From Sambucus nigra (taxonomy: Eukaryota; Streptophyta; Magnoliopsida; Dipsacales; Adoxaceae), in the NCBI GenBank assembly GCA_949130495.1, contig OX422211.1:446408219-446472218 (forward strand): a stretch of DNA of 64,000 nucleotides, given 5' to 3'. A model generated the notes under the pieces. That model did not search any database. It was not told the DNA's origin and saw only the letters and a list, made by a program, of their open reading frames with translations. Each line of letters opens with the position of its first letter. The first letter of the stretch is position 1. The translations under genes and the position numbers were made by a program. This document shows positions 45,127 to 57,198 of this stretch, in pieces.

Positions 45127-48102
45127 TGTAATACCCCGTACTTTTGACTATATTTATTTTTGGGATTAATTAATTAAATGCGTATTAATTGGAAATTAAT
45201 CCGGGTTATAAATACTAATGAGATGCGAATTGGTATTTGATTATGTGCATATATGATTATATATGTATTTGGTATTATAAAATTTGTCGGGAGATTTATA
45301 TACGACATTTTAGAAATTTTGTTGAGACGCGTGGGACCGCCGTGTCACGGTATAATATTTTGATAATAAAAGTGAATTTAAAATCTATAATTCGTATGGT
45401 CGTTTTGAGTGCGCCAACGCGTCCGGAAGGGTCGAGATAGTCAGAAAACACTAGCCGGGGGTATAGTTTGGGTCCCGGGGTATTTTTAGGCCATACCGGC
45501 AACTTAAAGGGTATTTTGGTAATTTTACATTTTGAGGAATTAAAAGTGACGAAAATTAGAGATGTAAATCTGATGTGGATTAAACCCATTAAGCCCATTA
45601 ACCAAACCATATTAACCTAGAAAGCTACGTAGGTTATCATTTAGGTTTTCTAAGTTCCCAAATCAAAACCCTAGCCACCTTAAGCCACCATTGGAGAAGG
45701 AGCTTGGAGAAGGAGAGAAAGAGAGGAAATTCTGCAGAAAAACATCATCAACCTACACCAAAGTCAGAAATCAAACCAAGGCAAGTGACTTTATTCCATT
45801 TAATTTCTGAGAATGTCTTTTCCATGTTAGAAAATTCGGATTTATGGTTTGTTCTTGATAAAACATGAAAACCCATGTAGTTTAGATCATAAAACTTGAG
45901 GAATTTGAGAAGGATTGCATGTAGAATAGTTTGGAGACGATTAATCTGATGTTAATACATGTTTGGGTGAAAGAAAAACGAATTAAATTCTGGGATTTGA
46001 TGATGATATGTAGTTAGGGTTCATGTTCTTGAGATATTTGGAAAAAGTGTAGAAAGTTGTAAATTTAATTGATGTTAGGATGGATTGATCCCTTAAAAAC
46101 ATGTTAAGATGTGATTATATATGTTTAGTATTAATTATAGACCTTTAAACGATTGATTGGGACTTAGTTTAGAAGATTTGAGGTGTTAAAATGGATAAAA
46201 AACGATTTGGGGAAAAATCTGGGCCGAAACTGGTAGCTCGTTAGAAGCAGCCCCCAGGTCGTTCGAACGAACTCGTTCAAACGAGCTTCTAACGAGTTGA
46301 CCAGTCGCTGCTAACGAAAAGGGATTTCGTTCGATATCTCGTTCGAACGAGATATCGTTAGAAGGAACAGTTCGTTCGAACGAACTGGGATCTCGTTCGA
46401 ACAGTCTCGTTCGAACGAGACTTCTAACGAGTTGGCAGAGGGATCTCGTTCGAACAGTCTCATTCGAACGAAACTTCTAACGAGTTGACAGTTTGGTCCT
46501 TTTTGGACTGTTTTGACTTTTGGAGTTCTGTAAACTTGTTCGAGGTTATAGATATCATTCCGTAGATGTAGTAATGATAGAATTGGGACATTTGGGTATT
46601 TATGGGAAGGAATTTACATATGAGAGTGTATTACATGGACGGTTTGGGTTGAGACGTGAGTGTCTACTACGACGTGAGATAATTATGGCGCGTACAATTA
46701 CAAACCGAAACAGTATGAATCGTGATAATTATAAGTTAGTATGAGAATATGTACTACGATTAAAATACGGTATTACTAAGACGTGTGTTTACTTAGTATT
46801 GGTATATGATTGTGTGTATGACATACCTACCATACTTGCTATCATGGGAGGTTGCGTTCGCTTAGGACCCTTTAATCCTTGTGTGCCTACGGGGGGGATA
46901 TAGACTGGTACCTCGATGAACATAGGTCATAGAAAGACTTATTGGGATATTAATAAGTCCGCTGACCGTGGGAGCGTAGGTATGTGCGTGACCCACGTGA
47001 TGGTGACTGTGTTCGCCTCCACTATTTTTGATTTGTGTTATCTGAACTATTCCTGAGAGATTCGAAATATGTGATCCTTATGTACGTGATGTACCGGGAT
47101 GGATAGCAGAGTATGTGTGCACCGCAGCTTAGTTCTCGGGGTGCTTGTATTGTATATTTACGATGTGACTAATATACATTATATTAATGAGAACCTTCAT
47201 GTTAATGATGTGAATATAATAACGGTATTGTCCCGAGAATAATATAGCGAGTTAACTGATAGTTATATATATTGCATATTGAGTATCTGAGTTTACGTTA
47301 AACCCTATTCAATTAAGAGCGTTATTATGGAACCAAGTATTATGGGTAGGACCTTTGGTAGTCTAGCTAGATATGTCGTTACTTAGCTAGTGGTTTATAT
47401 CGTTGTAGATGGGTATTTACGTTAGGAGTGACAGTTAGACGAGAGGTGAGAATATAATGTGAGTGCACGTCCTAACATGTACTTTGCATTTAATGTTTTA
47501 AATGTTTTTAAAGCACTTGCAGGTTTTTAAAATATAACTCCACATTCGGGCTGTGACCCGTTTGCTTTTCAAATCTCTTTTTCTTGTAAAACCATTTTAG
47601 GTGCCCAGCCACAGGGACACCAAGCATAGGATTCTCATTCAGGTGACGCGCTGTAGCTGTTGTGGAAGCTACAGGGATTTGCATGTAGACGCTTCTATCT
47701 TTTGGATTCCAGAGTCACTATCTATCAGTTGTAGGGCATGTTGCCCATTTCTATTTAGAGACATTTTTTACTTTTCAGTTCTCAAACTTTAGCATTTATT
47801 ATTTCAGTATTCGGTTATGCATTTCAGTTTTGGGATTGTAGTGAGGAGTTTTCCTCCAGACTTTATTTACTCTATTGTGATGGTTATTCGTTTTACTTCA
47901 GTATGGTGAATGGTGTTATTTATTTCTTCATTACACTTGTTGCTTGTTAATCAGACTTTAAATAAAATTTGGCACTTACTTTTTAATTACTAGGTGGTTA
48001 GTAAAAATAAAAATGTTTTCGACAGTGATGCTATTAACTGAGCCAACTTGGCATTTTGAATTAATTTAATAAAGGAGTAGCTACCCGGTATTTAATTAGT
48101 CG
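45127..48102 (+). repeat. 3' LTR of element C (2,976 bp)
   Basis: Starts TGTAATACCCCG and ends CGGGGTGTCACA. It shares blocks with the B LTRs (GCAGAGTATGTGTGCACCGC region; the tail after 48000). It carries the palindrome array at 46259-46492, absent from the B LTRs. Confidence 0.92.
46259..46492 (+). repeat. Array of palindromes with core TCGTTCGAACGA
   Basis: Perfect palindromes at 46259-46270 (12 bp), 46332-46357 (26 bp), 46368-46387 (20 bp, CAGTTCGTTCGAACGAACTG) and 46403-46422 (20 bp, AGTCTCGTTCGAACGAGACT), with decayed ones at 46272-46285 and 46456-46475. All share the core but their outer arms differ. A 53-bp unit (46387-46439, 46440-46492) is tandemly duplicated, and TTCTAACGAG recurs between them. 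Confidence 0.9.
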
Positions 48103-48613
48103 GGGTGTCACACTTTTGTCTTCTTCTTTTAGGGTTCAAAACTTTGTTTTCAATTAGCAAAAATCCTAATAGTTTAGCGAATTGTTTTGGAACTCAAGAT
48201 ACATCTTTGGTAAAGTATCTCGTGTAGAGAGGGTAAATCTACTGTTGATGACTGCGCATCATTTGGGAGTACTTATGGGCGTTCTTGCTGATTTGGGCTG
48301 GGTGTTCTTGTGGGATGCCACGATTGATCCATTGCTGACTCTAGGCTGCATGTTTATGTGAGTATCTGCGTGATATTCATTGCAGATTTCATTGTGTATG
48401 TAAGTTACAATTTATTTTACATAGTGAAATAAAAAGATTTTCCATTTTTTTTTAAATTTGTGTGTCAGCAACTTATTTATGTTTTTTTAATTTTACCCAT
48501 GTAGTTGTATGTTTTAGTGCTGAATTAAATTGGTTTAAAAATTGACTATAGTTAAATAAGTTTACAATTGGAATTTGAGAATTGAGTTTAATCAATATCA
48601 CATAGCATTCTCA
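48103..48613 (+). repeat. Relic LTR end related to the gag-only element
   Basis: Aligns with the last about 500 bp of the LTR at 11102-12199: the GTAAGTTACAATTTATTTTACATAGTGAAATAAAA block, the TTAAATAAGTTT block and the terminus ATATCACATAGCATTCTCA. Many substitutions separate them, so this is an older member or a diverged subfamily. The U3 half is missing, cut at the end of element C's LTR. Confidence 0.7.
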
Positions 48614-49749
48614 CTCTTTATTAATAAGAGTGAGGGACAAGAAAACAATTTAACATTAGTTTCACACATTAATTCACATGCCCCACCCAGGGTGGGGTGC
48701 TTCCTTTTATTTTGTTCCATTTGGAGTCCTAATTTTTTTGGGATCTATAATTCTTATCACATGCGATATGTTAAAATGATTTGTCATTATCCTTTTCACT
48801 CGTGTTCTTAGGTTAGCAAGCGTGGGTGGCACACTCCCATAAGGGGCTTACACGTGATGATGGAAAAATTGCCTTTCACAAATGATAATATTAAAAATTG
48901 CAATAGATTAAGCTACACACACACATACACGCACATAAAACACATATAACACATGAATAAAGCTGGCATGGGTTGAAGGATGTCGATGATGACATTATGC
49001 ATCATTATAAGAAGTGTGAGTGCTTTATAAAAGGTTGGCTTACATGACTCACTCGATAAATCCAAATCCCGTCATTGCACCCGCGTTGCCCTTTTAGATG
49101 GTAGTTGTTCATTTCATTTCTCGAGGATGGATTATTTTATTTCATGCCAATACGTGCGTGTGTGTGTGTTCAACTTGGAGCAGTTGCAGTTCACTATATT
49201 TCTATCTTCCTTTCTTTCCATTAGCGATTATAATTTCACCTCCAATAATATTGCTCGATTTTATCCTCCACAACACATTATTGACATGGGAGTTCATGTG
49301 CACTCTCCAAGAAATTGGGCAAACATGTGGTGGAGGAGCTATCTCCTATTTTTCTTTTATCTTTCGTGATATTTTTTTCCCGATTATATGCTCAATCCGT
49401 AGCTAAGTAAATGTGGGGAGTGTGTTATCATCTAATGACACACGAGATATATAAGGCACACAACACTCCTCGACGGGCGAAGATGATAGGCTGGGTTGAT
49501 ATACTCCCATCTAATATTAACTCGGTTCTAGCCTTCTCACTCATCTTGCACCGCATTAGCAACTCTTCGTTCCATTTTAAAGTGCTTTTCAAAGCACAAT
49601 AGCTCTTCATAGACCTTAAATGATCTTTTGTCTCACTTTGTATATCGCGCATGCACGGCGAATCAATTCATAGTCATTGTATTCATTTCTCAACCCCTCT
49701 TCAAAATGGTGCAAAATTTCTAATGCCCTTACTAACATTGCTAAACTAA
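48614..49749 (+). other. Intergenic stretch without recognised genes
   Basis: AT-rich sequence with short CA runs (48910-48960) and GTGTGTGT near 49157. Short open frames on both strands show no protein family. Nothing assignable. Confidence 0.5.
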
Positions 49750-49757
49750 GTTATAAG

Positions 49758-50956
49758 TAGGGGTGGCAATTTCGAACACAGCACGATAACACGGCACGAC
49801 ACGAAATTGATCCGAAATTAACACGACTAGTCGTGTTCGTATTTTTGGACACGAAGTCGTGTCGTGTTAAAAATTAAACACGAAATTGACATGAAAACAC
49901 GACCCAATTGACACGAAAACTCGACCCAATTAAAACGAAATTAAATGACACGGATGACACGATTTAAACACGGATACCCAATTGATATCTCAGCCATCCC
50001 ATTTGCACATTGCACTTCAATCCAAACCCATCATAGCTGCCACTTGTCACCATCTCAACTCATATCACTTTATATAAATGAAGCCCTAAATCCTAATCCT
50101 CTCATTCCTCTTCATTCCAGTCGCACATCACACATCCCTTTCTCTCTCTCTCTCCATCTATCTTCATATTTCGATAGAGTTCTCTTGGTCTTCATTCTCT
50201 CAATCTCGATCTTCACTCTTCGATAGATTTAAAGAAAAAAGAACATGAGCACTCCAATTGAAGAACACGAACACGAGCACTGTCTGCTCCCTTCCATCAT
50301 TCTTCACTCTCTATCCCTCCCATCATCTCCATCACCGATTGAAGAAGAGAATACTTTGGTTGAAAGAAAAAAAGCCCCCGGTTGAAAGAAAAAAGGTTCC
50401 GATTGAAAACAGAGCTCCAATTGTACATGAAAAAAGCTCCAGTTGAAAAGGTTGAAAAAAGAGGTCTCCGGTTGAAAAATAAGCTCCGGTTGAAAAGGTT
50501 GAAAAAAAAGCTCCAGTTGAAATTGTTGTATATGAAAAGAGAGCCTTCTATTTCTGTTTTTTTTTTCAGAAGTTAAATTAGATCCCTTTATTATTTTATT
50601 CTCTGAATTTATGGAGAATTATTTGTTGTATATGAAATTGTTGTCTGTTGTGTTGTGCTTAATTATTTTATTATCAGAATTTATTTATGGAGAATTATTT
50701 GTGGAAAATTCTTTATTTAATTTTTGGAAAGTCTTCAATAATTGACTCGTGTCTGTCGTGTTTCTCGTGGCAATCGTGTTCCTCGTGTTAAATTGGATGA
50801 AAATTTATAATTCGTGTTAAACGTGTCGTGTCGTGTTTTATGCGGGTTGTGTTCATGGCATCCTAAAAAAACACGAAGTCGGGTCGTGTTCGTGTTTAAT
50901 ATTTTCTTGTCGTGTCAGGCCAAAACACGACCCAAATACAAGAATTGCCACCCCTA
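49758..50956 (+). mobile_element. Non-autonomous hAT-type DNA transposon
   Basis: 1,199 bp bounded by inverted ends TAGGGGTGGCAATT and AATTGCCACCCCTA and flanked by the 8-bp duplication GTTATAAG (49750-49757 and 50957-50964), the hAT signature. About 200 bp at each end is packed with GACACGAAA / CGTGTCGTGTT motifs, the usual subterminal transposase-binding repeats. The middle has a TATA box (TTTATATAAATG near 50071), a CT-rich leader-like part and repeats of GCTCCGGTTGAAAA; no transposase. It needs a transposase from elsewhere. Confidence 0.93.
50365..50530 (+). repeat. Short imperfect repeats inside the hAT element
   Basis: The motif GCTCC(A/G)GTTGAAAA with spacer AAGGTTGAAAAAA recurs about seven times. 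The reading frames it creates are low-complexity Lys/Leu and not convincing proteins. Confidence 0.6.
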
Positions 50957-50964
50957 GTTATAAG

Positions 50965-52004
50965 CGAACCCGAGGTTCAGTTTCCGCTGCATTAGGTTTG
51001 ACTATTAAATTTTGTCTTACCAGTCTCCCACATGCCCAACTTATTCTGATTTGTGCCGTGAATTGAATATTTTGAAGTATCTGCCCATGTAGAGCAAATT
51101 ACGCATCTTCATCCTAAGTGAAAAATCTTCTTCCGGTGATTTTTCGGCATTTGATTTGCTTAGATTTAAGGTTTGTATTCCATTCTATTATGATTTACAA
51201 TGTGAAAATATTGCAAATGAGTTTATGATATATATATATTTATATATATATATATATTTTTTTTTTTTGGGGGATATATTGCTGTTGGTGGAAGAAATAA
51301 TTGTTGGTTTATGTTTATTGACTCTACGATATTCTAGCTGTTGTGGGGATTTGAGCCGCGTATAAGTTGAAATGATGTGGAATTTCTCTAGAACCGTGTC
51401 CTTTATTTAATTGAGTAAATTAGCATTAGGCTCTGTATTAGGTATTTATACGGGTTGTGTTTTTCCAAATATCAAGTTTAGACTGAATTGAATTGAGTAA
51501 TTTTACACTAGCATTTATACGGGTTCCATCTCAATACCAAGATGTTATATAAATCAACCCATAAATGTGTGACTCAATTAAATTTTCGGAAAGATGGTGA
51601 AAAATTCCTTAACACTATCATAATTTATGTTAAGGACACACATTTTTTTATAGTTTTCAATAAGTCCATGCGTGTTACAAATATTAGTGTAGATACAATT
51701 ACGTTGATAAATATAGATACAATTACACTTATTAATGTAAATACAATTGCACTTATTAATGTCGATAAAGTTAATAATGATGAATACAATTACAATTGTT
51801 ACTATATCCACGTTAATAAGTGTAACTATTTTGTTTGAACTTATCGTTAATTAATTAAAAACTTTATGAGTTTAAGATTTCAACAAGATTAATTTAACGT
51901 ATGCAACAAACAACGAGTGAGCGAACAAGCAAGGCAACATTGTTTGCTGCTTTTCACGAGCAAGAATAAAGATCGAAGAAATAACGTCCACCAGTGATTT
52001 ACAC
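50965..52004 (+). other. Intergenic stretch with a small tandem repeat
   Basis: No gene recognised. Contains an AT microsatellite and T run at 51226-51270 and four units of a 24-bp repeat at about 51683-51775 (GATACAATTACACTTATTAA type), which translate as an 8-residue repeat by chance. Confidence 0.5.
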
Positions 52005-52560
52005 CTATACCTGTCAATGGATCGTATTGAGTCGTGTTCGTGTCGATTTTTATCGTGTTCGGATCATATTGGATTCGTGTCTATATGGGTGACTTTTTTA
52101 TCGTGTTAAAAAATCATATTCAAACCCAACTCGTTACCTTAACGTACCGCGTCGTGTTCACCCGTTATTACCCATTAAGATAATGAATTATTTTGAATCG
52201 TATTAAGGTTAACACTTTAGAACATTATTAAATACAATTAGCCCCATTAACTCGTTTACATCACTAAATCTTTCGTTTAGTAAAATTCGTCAAGATTAAA
52301 TTAACATTAAGTTGCATAAACTCTTTAGAAGTCCCGATAATATATCTTATTTACTTAAATAATGGGTGCTAACGAATCTTAACGGGTTGTGACGAGTGAA
52401 GATGGTCGACACTAACCCGATCCGTTAATTATTGTATCTTATCGGATTGACACTAATATAACATGTTATCATATCGTAAGTCATTTTACCGAGTTTATTT
52501 ACAAGTTTACGAATGTAATCCGGTCATCGTTTTGCTAAGAATCCATACTTTGACGTGAAA
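52005..52560 (+). mobile_element. Possible hAT-like relic
   Basis: CCTGTCAATGGATCG followed by many TCGTGTTCG / GTCGTGTT motifs, resembling the subterminal repeats of the hAT element at 49758. No matching right end or target duplication found, so only tentative. Confidence 0.35.
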
Positions 52561-52789
52561 AAAAAAAACAATAATTTTAGGATTGCTTGTTATTTTAAAC
52601 TCATATTCGAGTCAAAACTCGTATAAAATTTAAAGTCAATTATTTTACTAGTTCTCGAGATGGTTTTGGATACTTCTATCTATTTAATTATTGTATCCTC
52701 ATCCACCACCCTAAGTCAGATTGAGCCATCTACAATGAATCGCGTCAGCAAACTAGCCCTTCAAATATAAGCACGAGTTTCAAACCTTC

Positions 52790-53135
52790 AACAAACTTAT
52801 CGGAAAATAAATCAAGAAAACCACAACACCCTTTTTTTCCTAAATAAGAACAACAGAAACCATCAACAAAAAAAATCCTTTCTTTTTGAGAAGATCAAGA
52901 AAACCATAATGACCCTTTTCATTTCTAACCAAGAAAAACAAAACCCTTTAACGAGAATTCAAAAATCTAATCTTTGAGAGAAAATCAAGAAAAACAAGAC
53001 CCACTAACAAGAATTTCAAAAATCCAATCTTTTTGAGAAAAAAACAGAGAGAATCAAGAAAACAACAAAGACCCATTTCATTTCTAAGCAAGAAAAGCAA
53101 AACCCATTAACGAAAATTCAAACTTTGGTTGTTTT
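52790..53135 (+). repeat. Imperfect repeats upstream of the carrier gene
   Basis: Blocks such as AATCAAGAAAACAAC, GACCCATTTCATTTCTAA, CAAAACCCATTAACGA and AATCTTTTTGAGA recur three to four times at spacings of about 70-95 bp. They sit in the probable promoter or leader just before the ATG at 53157. Confidence 0.65.
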
Positions 53136-53156
53136 AAGTTTGGGGTGAAACAAAGG

Positions 53157-53489
53157 ATGATGGTGGAGGATGAGAAAGAAAGGGGGAAATGGAGTTCAAA
53201 GCCAATGCCCACCAACTGGTTGGCAAGTTTCCACAGAGATCTAATTGCTGGGGCTTTGATGGGTGGTGTTGTTCACACAATTGTGGCCCCAATTGAGAGG
53301 GCTAAGCTGTTATTGCAAACTCAAGAGAGCAATATGGCTATTTTATCTGCTACCCATAAGAGGTTTAAAGGGATGTTTGATTGCATTGTCCGTACGGTTA
53401 GAGAAGAAGGGATTCTCTCTCTTTGGAGAGGCAATGGTAGCAGTGTTCTTAGGTATTATCCATCTGTGGCTCTCAATTTCTCACTCAAG
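53157..53489 (+). CDS. First exon of an ADP/ATP-carrier-like transporter (plasma-membrane type)
   Basis: 111 codons from the ATG at 53157 to a donor AAG|GTATGT at 53490. It encodes the first of three mitochondrial-carrier repeats: the first membrane helix (LIAGALMGGVVHTIV), the carrier signature PIERAK followed by LLLQTQ, a matrix-loop-like segment, and WRGNGSSVLRYYPSVALNFSLK. This sequence closely fits the plant protein known from Arabidopsis At5g56450 (PM-ANT1, an adenine-nucleotide exporter reported at the plasma membrane), from memory. The remaining two carrier repeats, including the RRRMMM-type signature, are not found within the next 10.5 kb, so the first intron is very long or the gene is truncated. 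Confidence 0.85.
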
Positions 53490-53740
53490 GTATGTTTACA
53501 TCATCACATTTCCATCAAATGAACTTGTATATGAATATGTGTATGTTTTTGGTGATAAAGTATGGTTTTGGTATGAAAATGTGATTTTGTGTGCAAATGT
53601 ATGTTTTTGTATGTGTATTTGGGTTTTAAATTTAATGCAAACATGATTGTTAGAGGTTTAAGATTGTGTTTAGTGGTGGGATTTAAAACCAAATTCAAAC
53701 ACACTATTACAAGTCATTAGGGGTGGAATTTTAAAACGAT
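53490..53740 (+). repeat. Intron-type repeat, copy 1
   Basis: Sequence after the donor, with blocks TGCAAATGTATGTTTTTGTATG, TTAAGATTGTGTTTAGTGGTGGGATTTAAAA and ATTCAAACAC. Related blocks recur at about 55165-55322 and 57905-58075. Confidence 0.65.
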
Positions 53741-53959
53741 CTGTTAAATATGACAAGGCTGCGAAATTAGACTTTTAACGGGTTTGGTTTGTTAAGACTA
53801 CCGTATGTTTATATGTATGCATATGGGTGGTTCAAGAAATGGCTATAGTTTTTGTAAATGTAATTTTTCTTATTCTTTTTATGAAACTTAACTTTTATAA
53901 GAACCGAGAAAAAATACGTCAAGACAAGGGAATCCCCAAACCCAAACAATCAGTGGCAG

Positions 53960-55085
53960 AATCCATCCAAATTTGGACGCTCTCAGTACATTTGGCAAAT
54001 TAAGCTAGGCACTTCGTTTGAGACAAAATGTTAACATTGATAGATAGGTCGTCCTCTGAACAAGCAAGGTTTTGATTACTAACAGACAGTCTCCTTGAAC
54101 TTCAATGTCTATAAAACCGTGCTCCACTGCAAAGTTAATGGCTGATTTTGCGCCATAGCTTCCGGTGATTCAAGTTCCAATGTAAAACTTCTTTTTGTAA
54201 AGGCCCCGCTTCGAATTTCCCTTTATCATCTCGAATGATAACACCAAACCTGATGCCCTTTATGTCGCGGAAAACTGCAGCATCAAATTTTTTGCCAAAT
54301 GCGCAACTTTTCGCCATCTTACCCCAAAACTCAAGGACCCTACGCACTTTCCATATGATTTTCCAACTGTAGGACAGGGTGTTTCTTGCCTCCCCAAAAG
54401 AACAAGATAGAGAATATCTATCCTTCATTATCCTACTAGATAGAGAGTGGGGAATCATTATAATTCTCCACCCTTGCTTGGCTAAAAGGGCAAGATCAAA
54501 CGACCTAATATCTCGAAATCCTAAACCCCCTTGACTTTTCGGGTGCATCGTTTACTCTAGCTTCCCTTTCCCTTTTCCGTTTGCCCACCAAAAATTGCAC
54601 ATTAGTTCTCTAAGGTCATCACCAATGTAGTCTGGAATTTCGAAACAGGGCCACTGCTTTTATTAGCACCTCCTTGCTGGCCTTTGAGAGAAGGGATTTT
54701 TTCCATCTTTTCACGTTCTCTAATACCTGTGAACACCTCTTTCTTTGACTTGCCTGTCACCGACGGCAAGCCTAAGTATTTGTCACGTTTTCCGATTTAT
54801 TTAATTCCCAAGACCGCCAAGATTTCCTGTTTGTTTCTCTGTGTATTATTTTTGTTGAAAACAATCCCACACTTATCAAGATTTATCTGCTGTCCGCCAG
54901 CCCTCTCATATGTTGATAGAATATGTTTTACTTCTCCAGCTTCCACTACCTTTCTAAATATTATGCCTATCGTCTCCAAAAAAGTGACGTGAGACTTTTG
55001 GGCCATGTCGACTTGCTGCCATACCAGATATATTGTTACTCTCGTGCGCTCTTGCCAACATAGCTGAAAAGCCCCGTCTCTGGGT
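53960..55085 (-). mobile_element. 3' end of an L1-type LINE (RT end and RNase H), decayed
   Basis: The minus strand, read from 55006, gives RT thumb sequences (GGQQINLDKCGIVFNKNN), then SQGGLGFRDIRSFDLALLAKQGW and SYSWKIIW, then an RNase H-type end (FGVIIRDDKGKFEA, and in another frame INFAVEHGFIDIEVQGDCLL). Non-LTR elements use such an enzyme to reverse-transcribe at the target. It has several frameshifts and is 5'-truncated. It separates intron-repeat copies 1 and 2. Confidence 0.8.
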
Positions 55086-55164
55086 GGAATTATCCGTTCA
55101 GAATCCCATTAACACCAACCGGAAAAGAGACAGAAGCATAGGTTTTTGATTGTGGGTGTTAGGG

Positions 55165-55322
55165 TAAATATGATTGTTTCAACTCTAAGATTGGGTCTAA
55201 TGACGGGGATTTAAAATCCAATTCAAACATCATATTGCATGTCATCACATTTATATATATGTTTGTGTTTTGTATGATTTTGGTTCATGAAATGGTATTT
55301 TTTTGTCTGCAAATGCATGTTT
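55165..55322 (+). repeat. Intron-type repeat, copy 2
   Basis: ATGATTGTTTCAA, ATTTAAAATCCAATTCAAAC and TGCAAATGCATGTTTT correspond to blocks in copies 1 and 3. Interrupted on its right by the copia-type element. Confidence 0.6.
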
Positions 55323-56014
55323 TGTTGTGCCCCGACACCCAATTTGTTAGGGCACCGTGAAGTCAACCATGATCCCCGGATATAATCGAGATAAAATGGT
55401 AGTAATGGCAAGCACAATAAAAATGTAAACAAGAGAGACAACATCAAGATACACTTGATTCACCAACTTGGCTACAGCCATAGAGAGTCCCGATTCCACT
55501 ATATTTATAGAAATTACAAGTACAATAGAGAATATACAAGTATAAATCACATACATTCTACTCTCCTACCCAAATTCCGGATAGTCATTGTACACTAACT
55601 TTCCACCCAAGTGAATCCAAGTTCTAAGACAAAACCCCTCTCAATCTCTTGCCCTCATGTGTTTTCCTAGTGTTTTCCATGTACCCAATCTAGTGTATCC
55701 CGCTCCAATATAAACCGGTGAGAAATTCCCCACGCATTATATCTTAAGCACACTTACACCCATACCCTTCTTCCACCTTTGAGCAATACTCATCGATGAG
55801 AAGGAAAATCCCTCGCCTGTCACCTAAAAATCTCACCTTTGGGTGAACACTCTCTTTAGCTCTGTGTTGTGTTGATGTGTATTGAACCATGGCTGAAACC
55901 CTCCTTAAATAAGGAGAAATAAAGATTTGTACCCCGCGTATGAACAGTGCTCCGCGTATGAATTGTAAACCGCGTATGAACAATATGCGCTCAAAATTCA
56001 AGCTAAACTTCACA
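55323..56014 (-). repeat. 3' LTR of the copia-type element
   Basis: Plus-strand left edge TGTTGTGCCCC, right edge AACTTCACA. Contains three CCGCGTATGAA motifs near 55935-55980; the other LTR has only one. Confidence 0.9.
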
Positions 56015-57184
56015 AATCTCCACCTTGGCGAGAAATCCTGCAAACCACGACTGAGACTCCACCTGATTGAATTCCCCCGTCCAAATCTCCCCGTTTGCTA
56101 CGCCACCAAAAGAACCACCATCGATGTTCGTTATATCAACTACACATTTTCGTATATTGTTCAATGCTTCTTCAAAGATTCAAATAATCCATGAAAATAG
56201 CACTCGGAGTATACACCTATTCTTGCAAATATATCCTTTGCACCTTGCAGTATTCTTGCAAATATATCCTTTGCACCTTGCAGTTTTCAACTGTACTTCT
56301 TGGACATCTTCTGAAGTTGAATACACGGGTTAGTGCTTTAATGTAGCTGCAACCAGTTGAATATACCAATCGACTTCCAAGAGGGACCTCGACCTCACCC
56401 CTTCGCTAGCAAGAATTCTCTCACTGTCGTCTACCAGAACATACACTCCACTCATTAGTTGTAAACGAGAGCGTTTGAAAGGGCTTTCATACTTGTGCAC
56501 TTTGTTCCCAAAATATACCATCGAGATTAATCCAGACGATACTAACCAATCGCATAAAATCCATACAACACCGTGTGATTTGTGAAATCCATCTCTAATC
56601 GAGCACCTTTTCCCTTGAAATTCATCACTTTTGGAGATTGTGAGAATATTACCAAAAGTCTAGTATATACCGTCAACCGTCTTGAGGTACTTTCTGAGCC
56701 ACTACCATCCTTGTTTTAAATACTGAACTAAGAAACGACTCATTTCCTTTACATGTAGCAATGCTTATTGTCCTTGGATGTAGACTTGCTATGACAACAT
56801 CCCCAACAATTAATTTTCTTTCGGGTGAAAATCAGACCGTAATCAATAGGCCTTGCGGGTGGCTATCACACCGTTACTAATTGCATTCCGGGCTAGCAAT
56901 CACACCCTCCTCAATTTCATTTTCAACAAGTACTCACACCGTCCATCTTTCTCCGGCTTCCATTCTTCCATCAACCCCGATACACGACCTATGTTGAACA
57001 AGAATGACTTCCACTCTAATCACCAAGGGCGAAGCACCCGTTACCATCAAATCCCTCCACCTAAACTTGTGAAGCAATATCCCTTGCCATGATTGAATGA
57101 ACACACCCAAGAAATCCAATTACTAGTGGTTTGACACCAAAATCTCATTCCGAATTTTTGACAAACATCTTGTGCGCACCAAGA
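56015..57184 (-). other. Interior of the copia-type element, non-coding
   Basis: No protein domain on either strand. A 33-bp segment (CTTGCAAATATATCCTTTGC...) is tandemly repeated twice at 56219-56284. Confidence 0.7.
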
Positions 57185-57198
57185 GCTCTGATACCAAT

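Larger units (their letters stand above)
41155..48102 (+). mobile_element. Gypsy element C (chromodomain type), 5'-truncated
   Basis: Gag (from about 41155), pol, polypurine tract and a complete 2,976-bp 3' LTR. The 5' LTR, PBS and most of gag are absent: element sequence stops just before codons for VLEDYMAEGK and is replaced by the NAC gene's upstream region. The LTR ends and several internal LTR blocks match elements B+ and B-, so they are the same broad lineage (Tekay/Del-like, inferred from the chromodomain-type pol end). Confidence 0.9.

Noticed and set aside
50258..50576. Lys/Leu-rich frames in the hAT element considered as a transposase remnant
   Set aside because: No BED finger or dimerisation domain; low-complexity product of the GTTGAAAA repeats.
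54684..54992. Plus-strand frame of 102 codons over the LINE
   Set aside because: Overlaps the better supported minus-strand reverse transcriptase and has no family resemblance.
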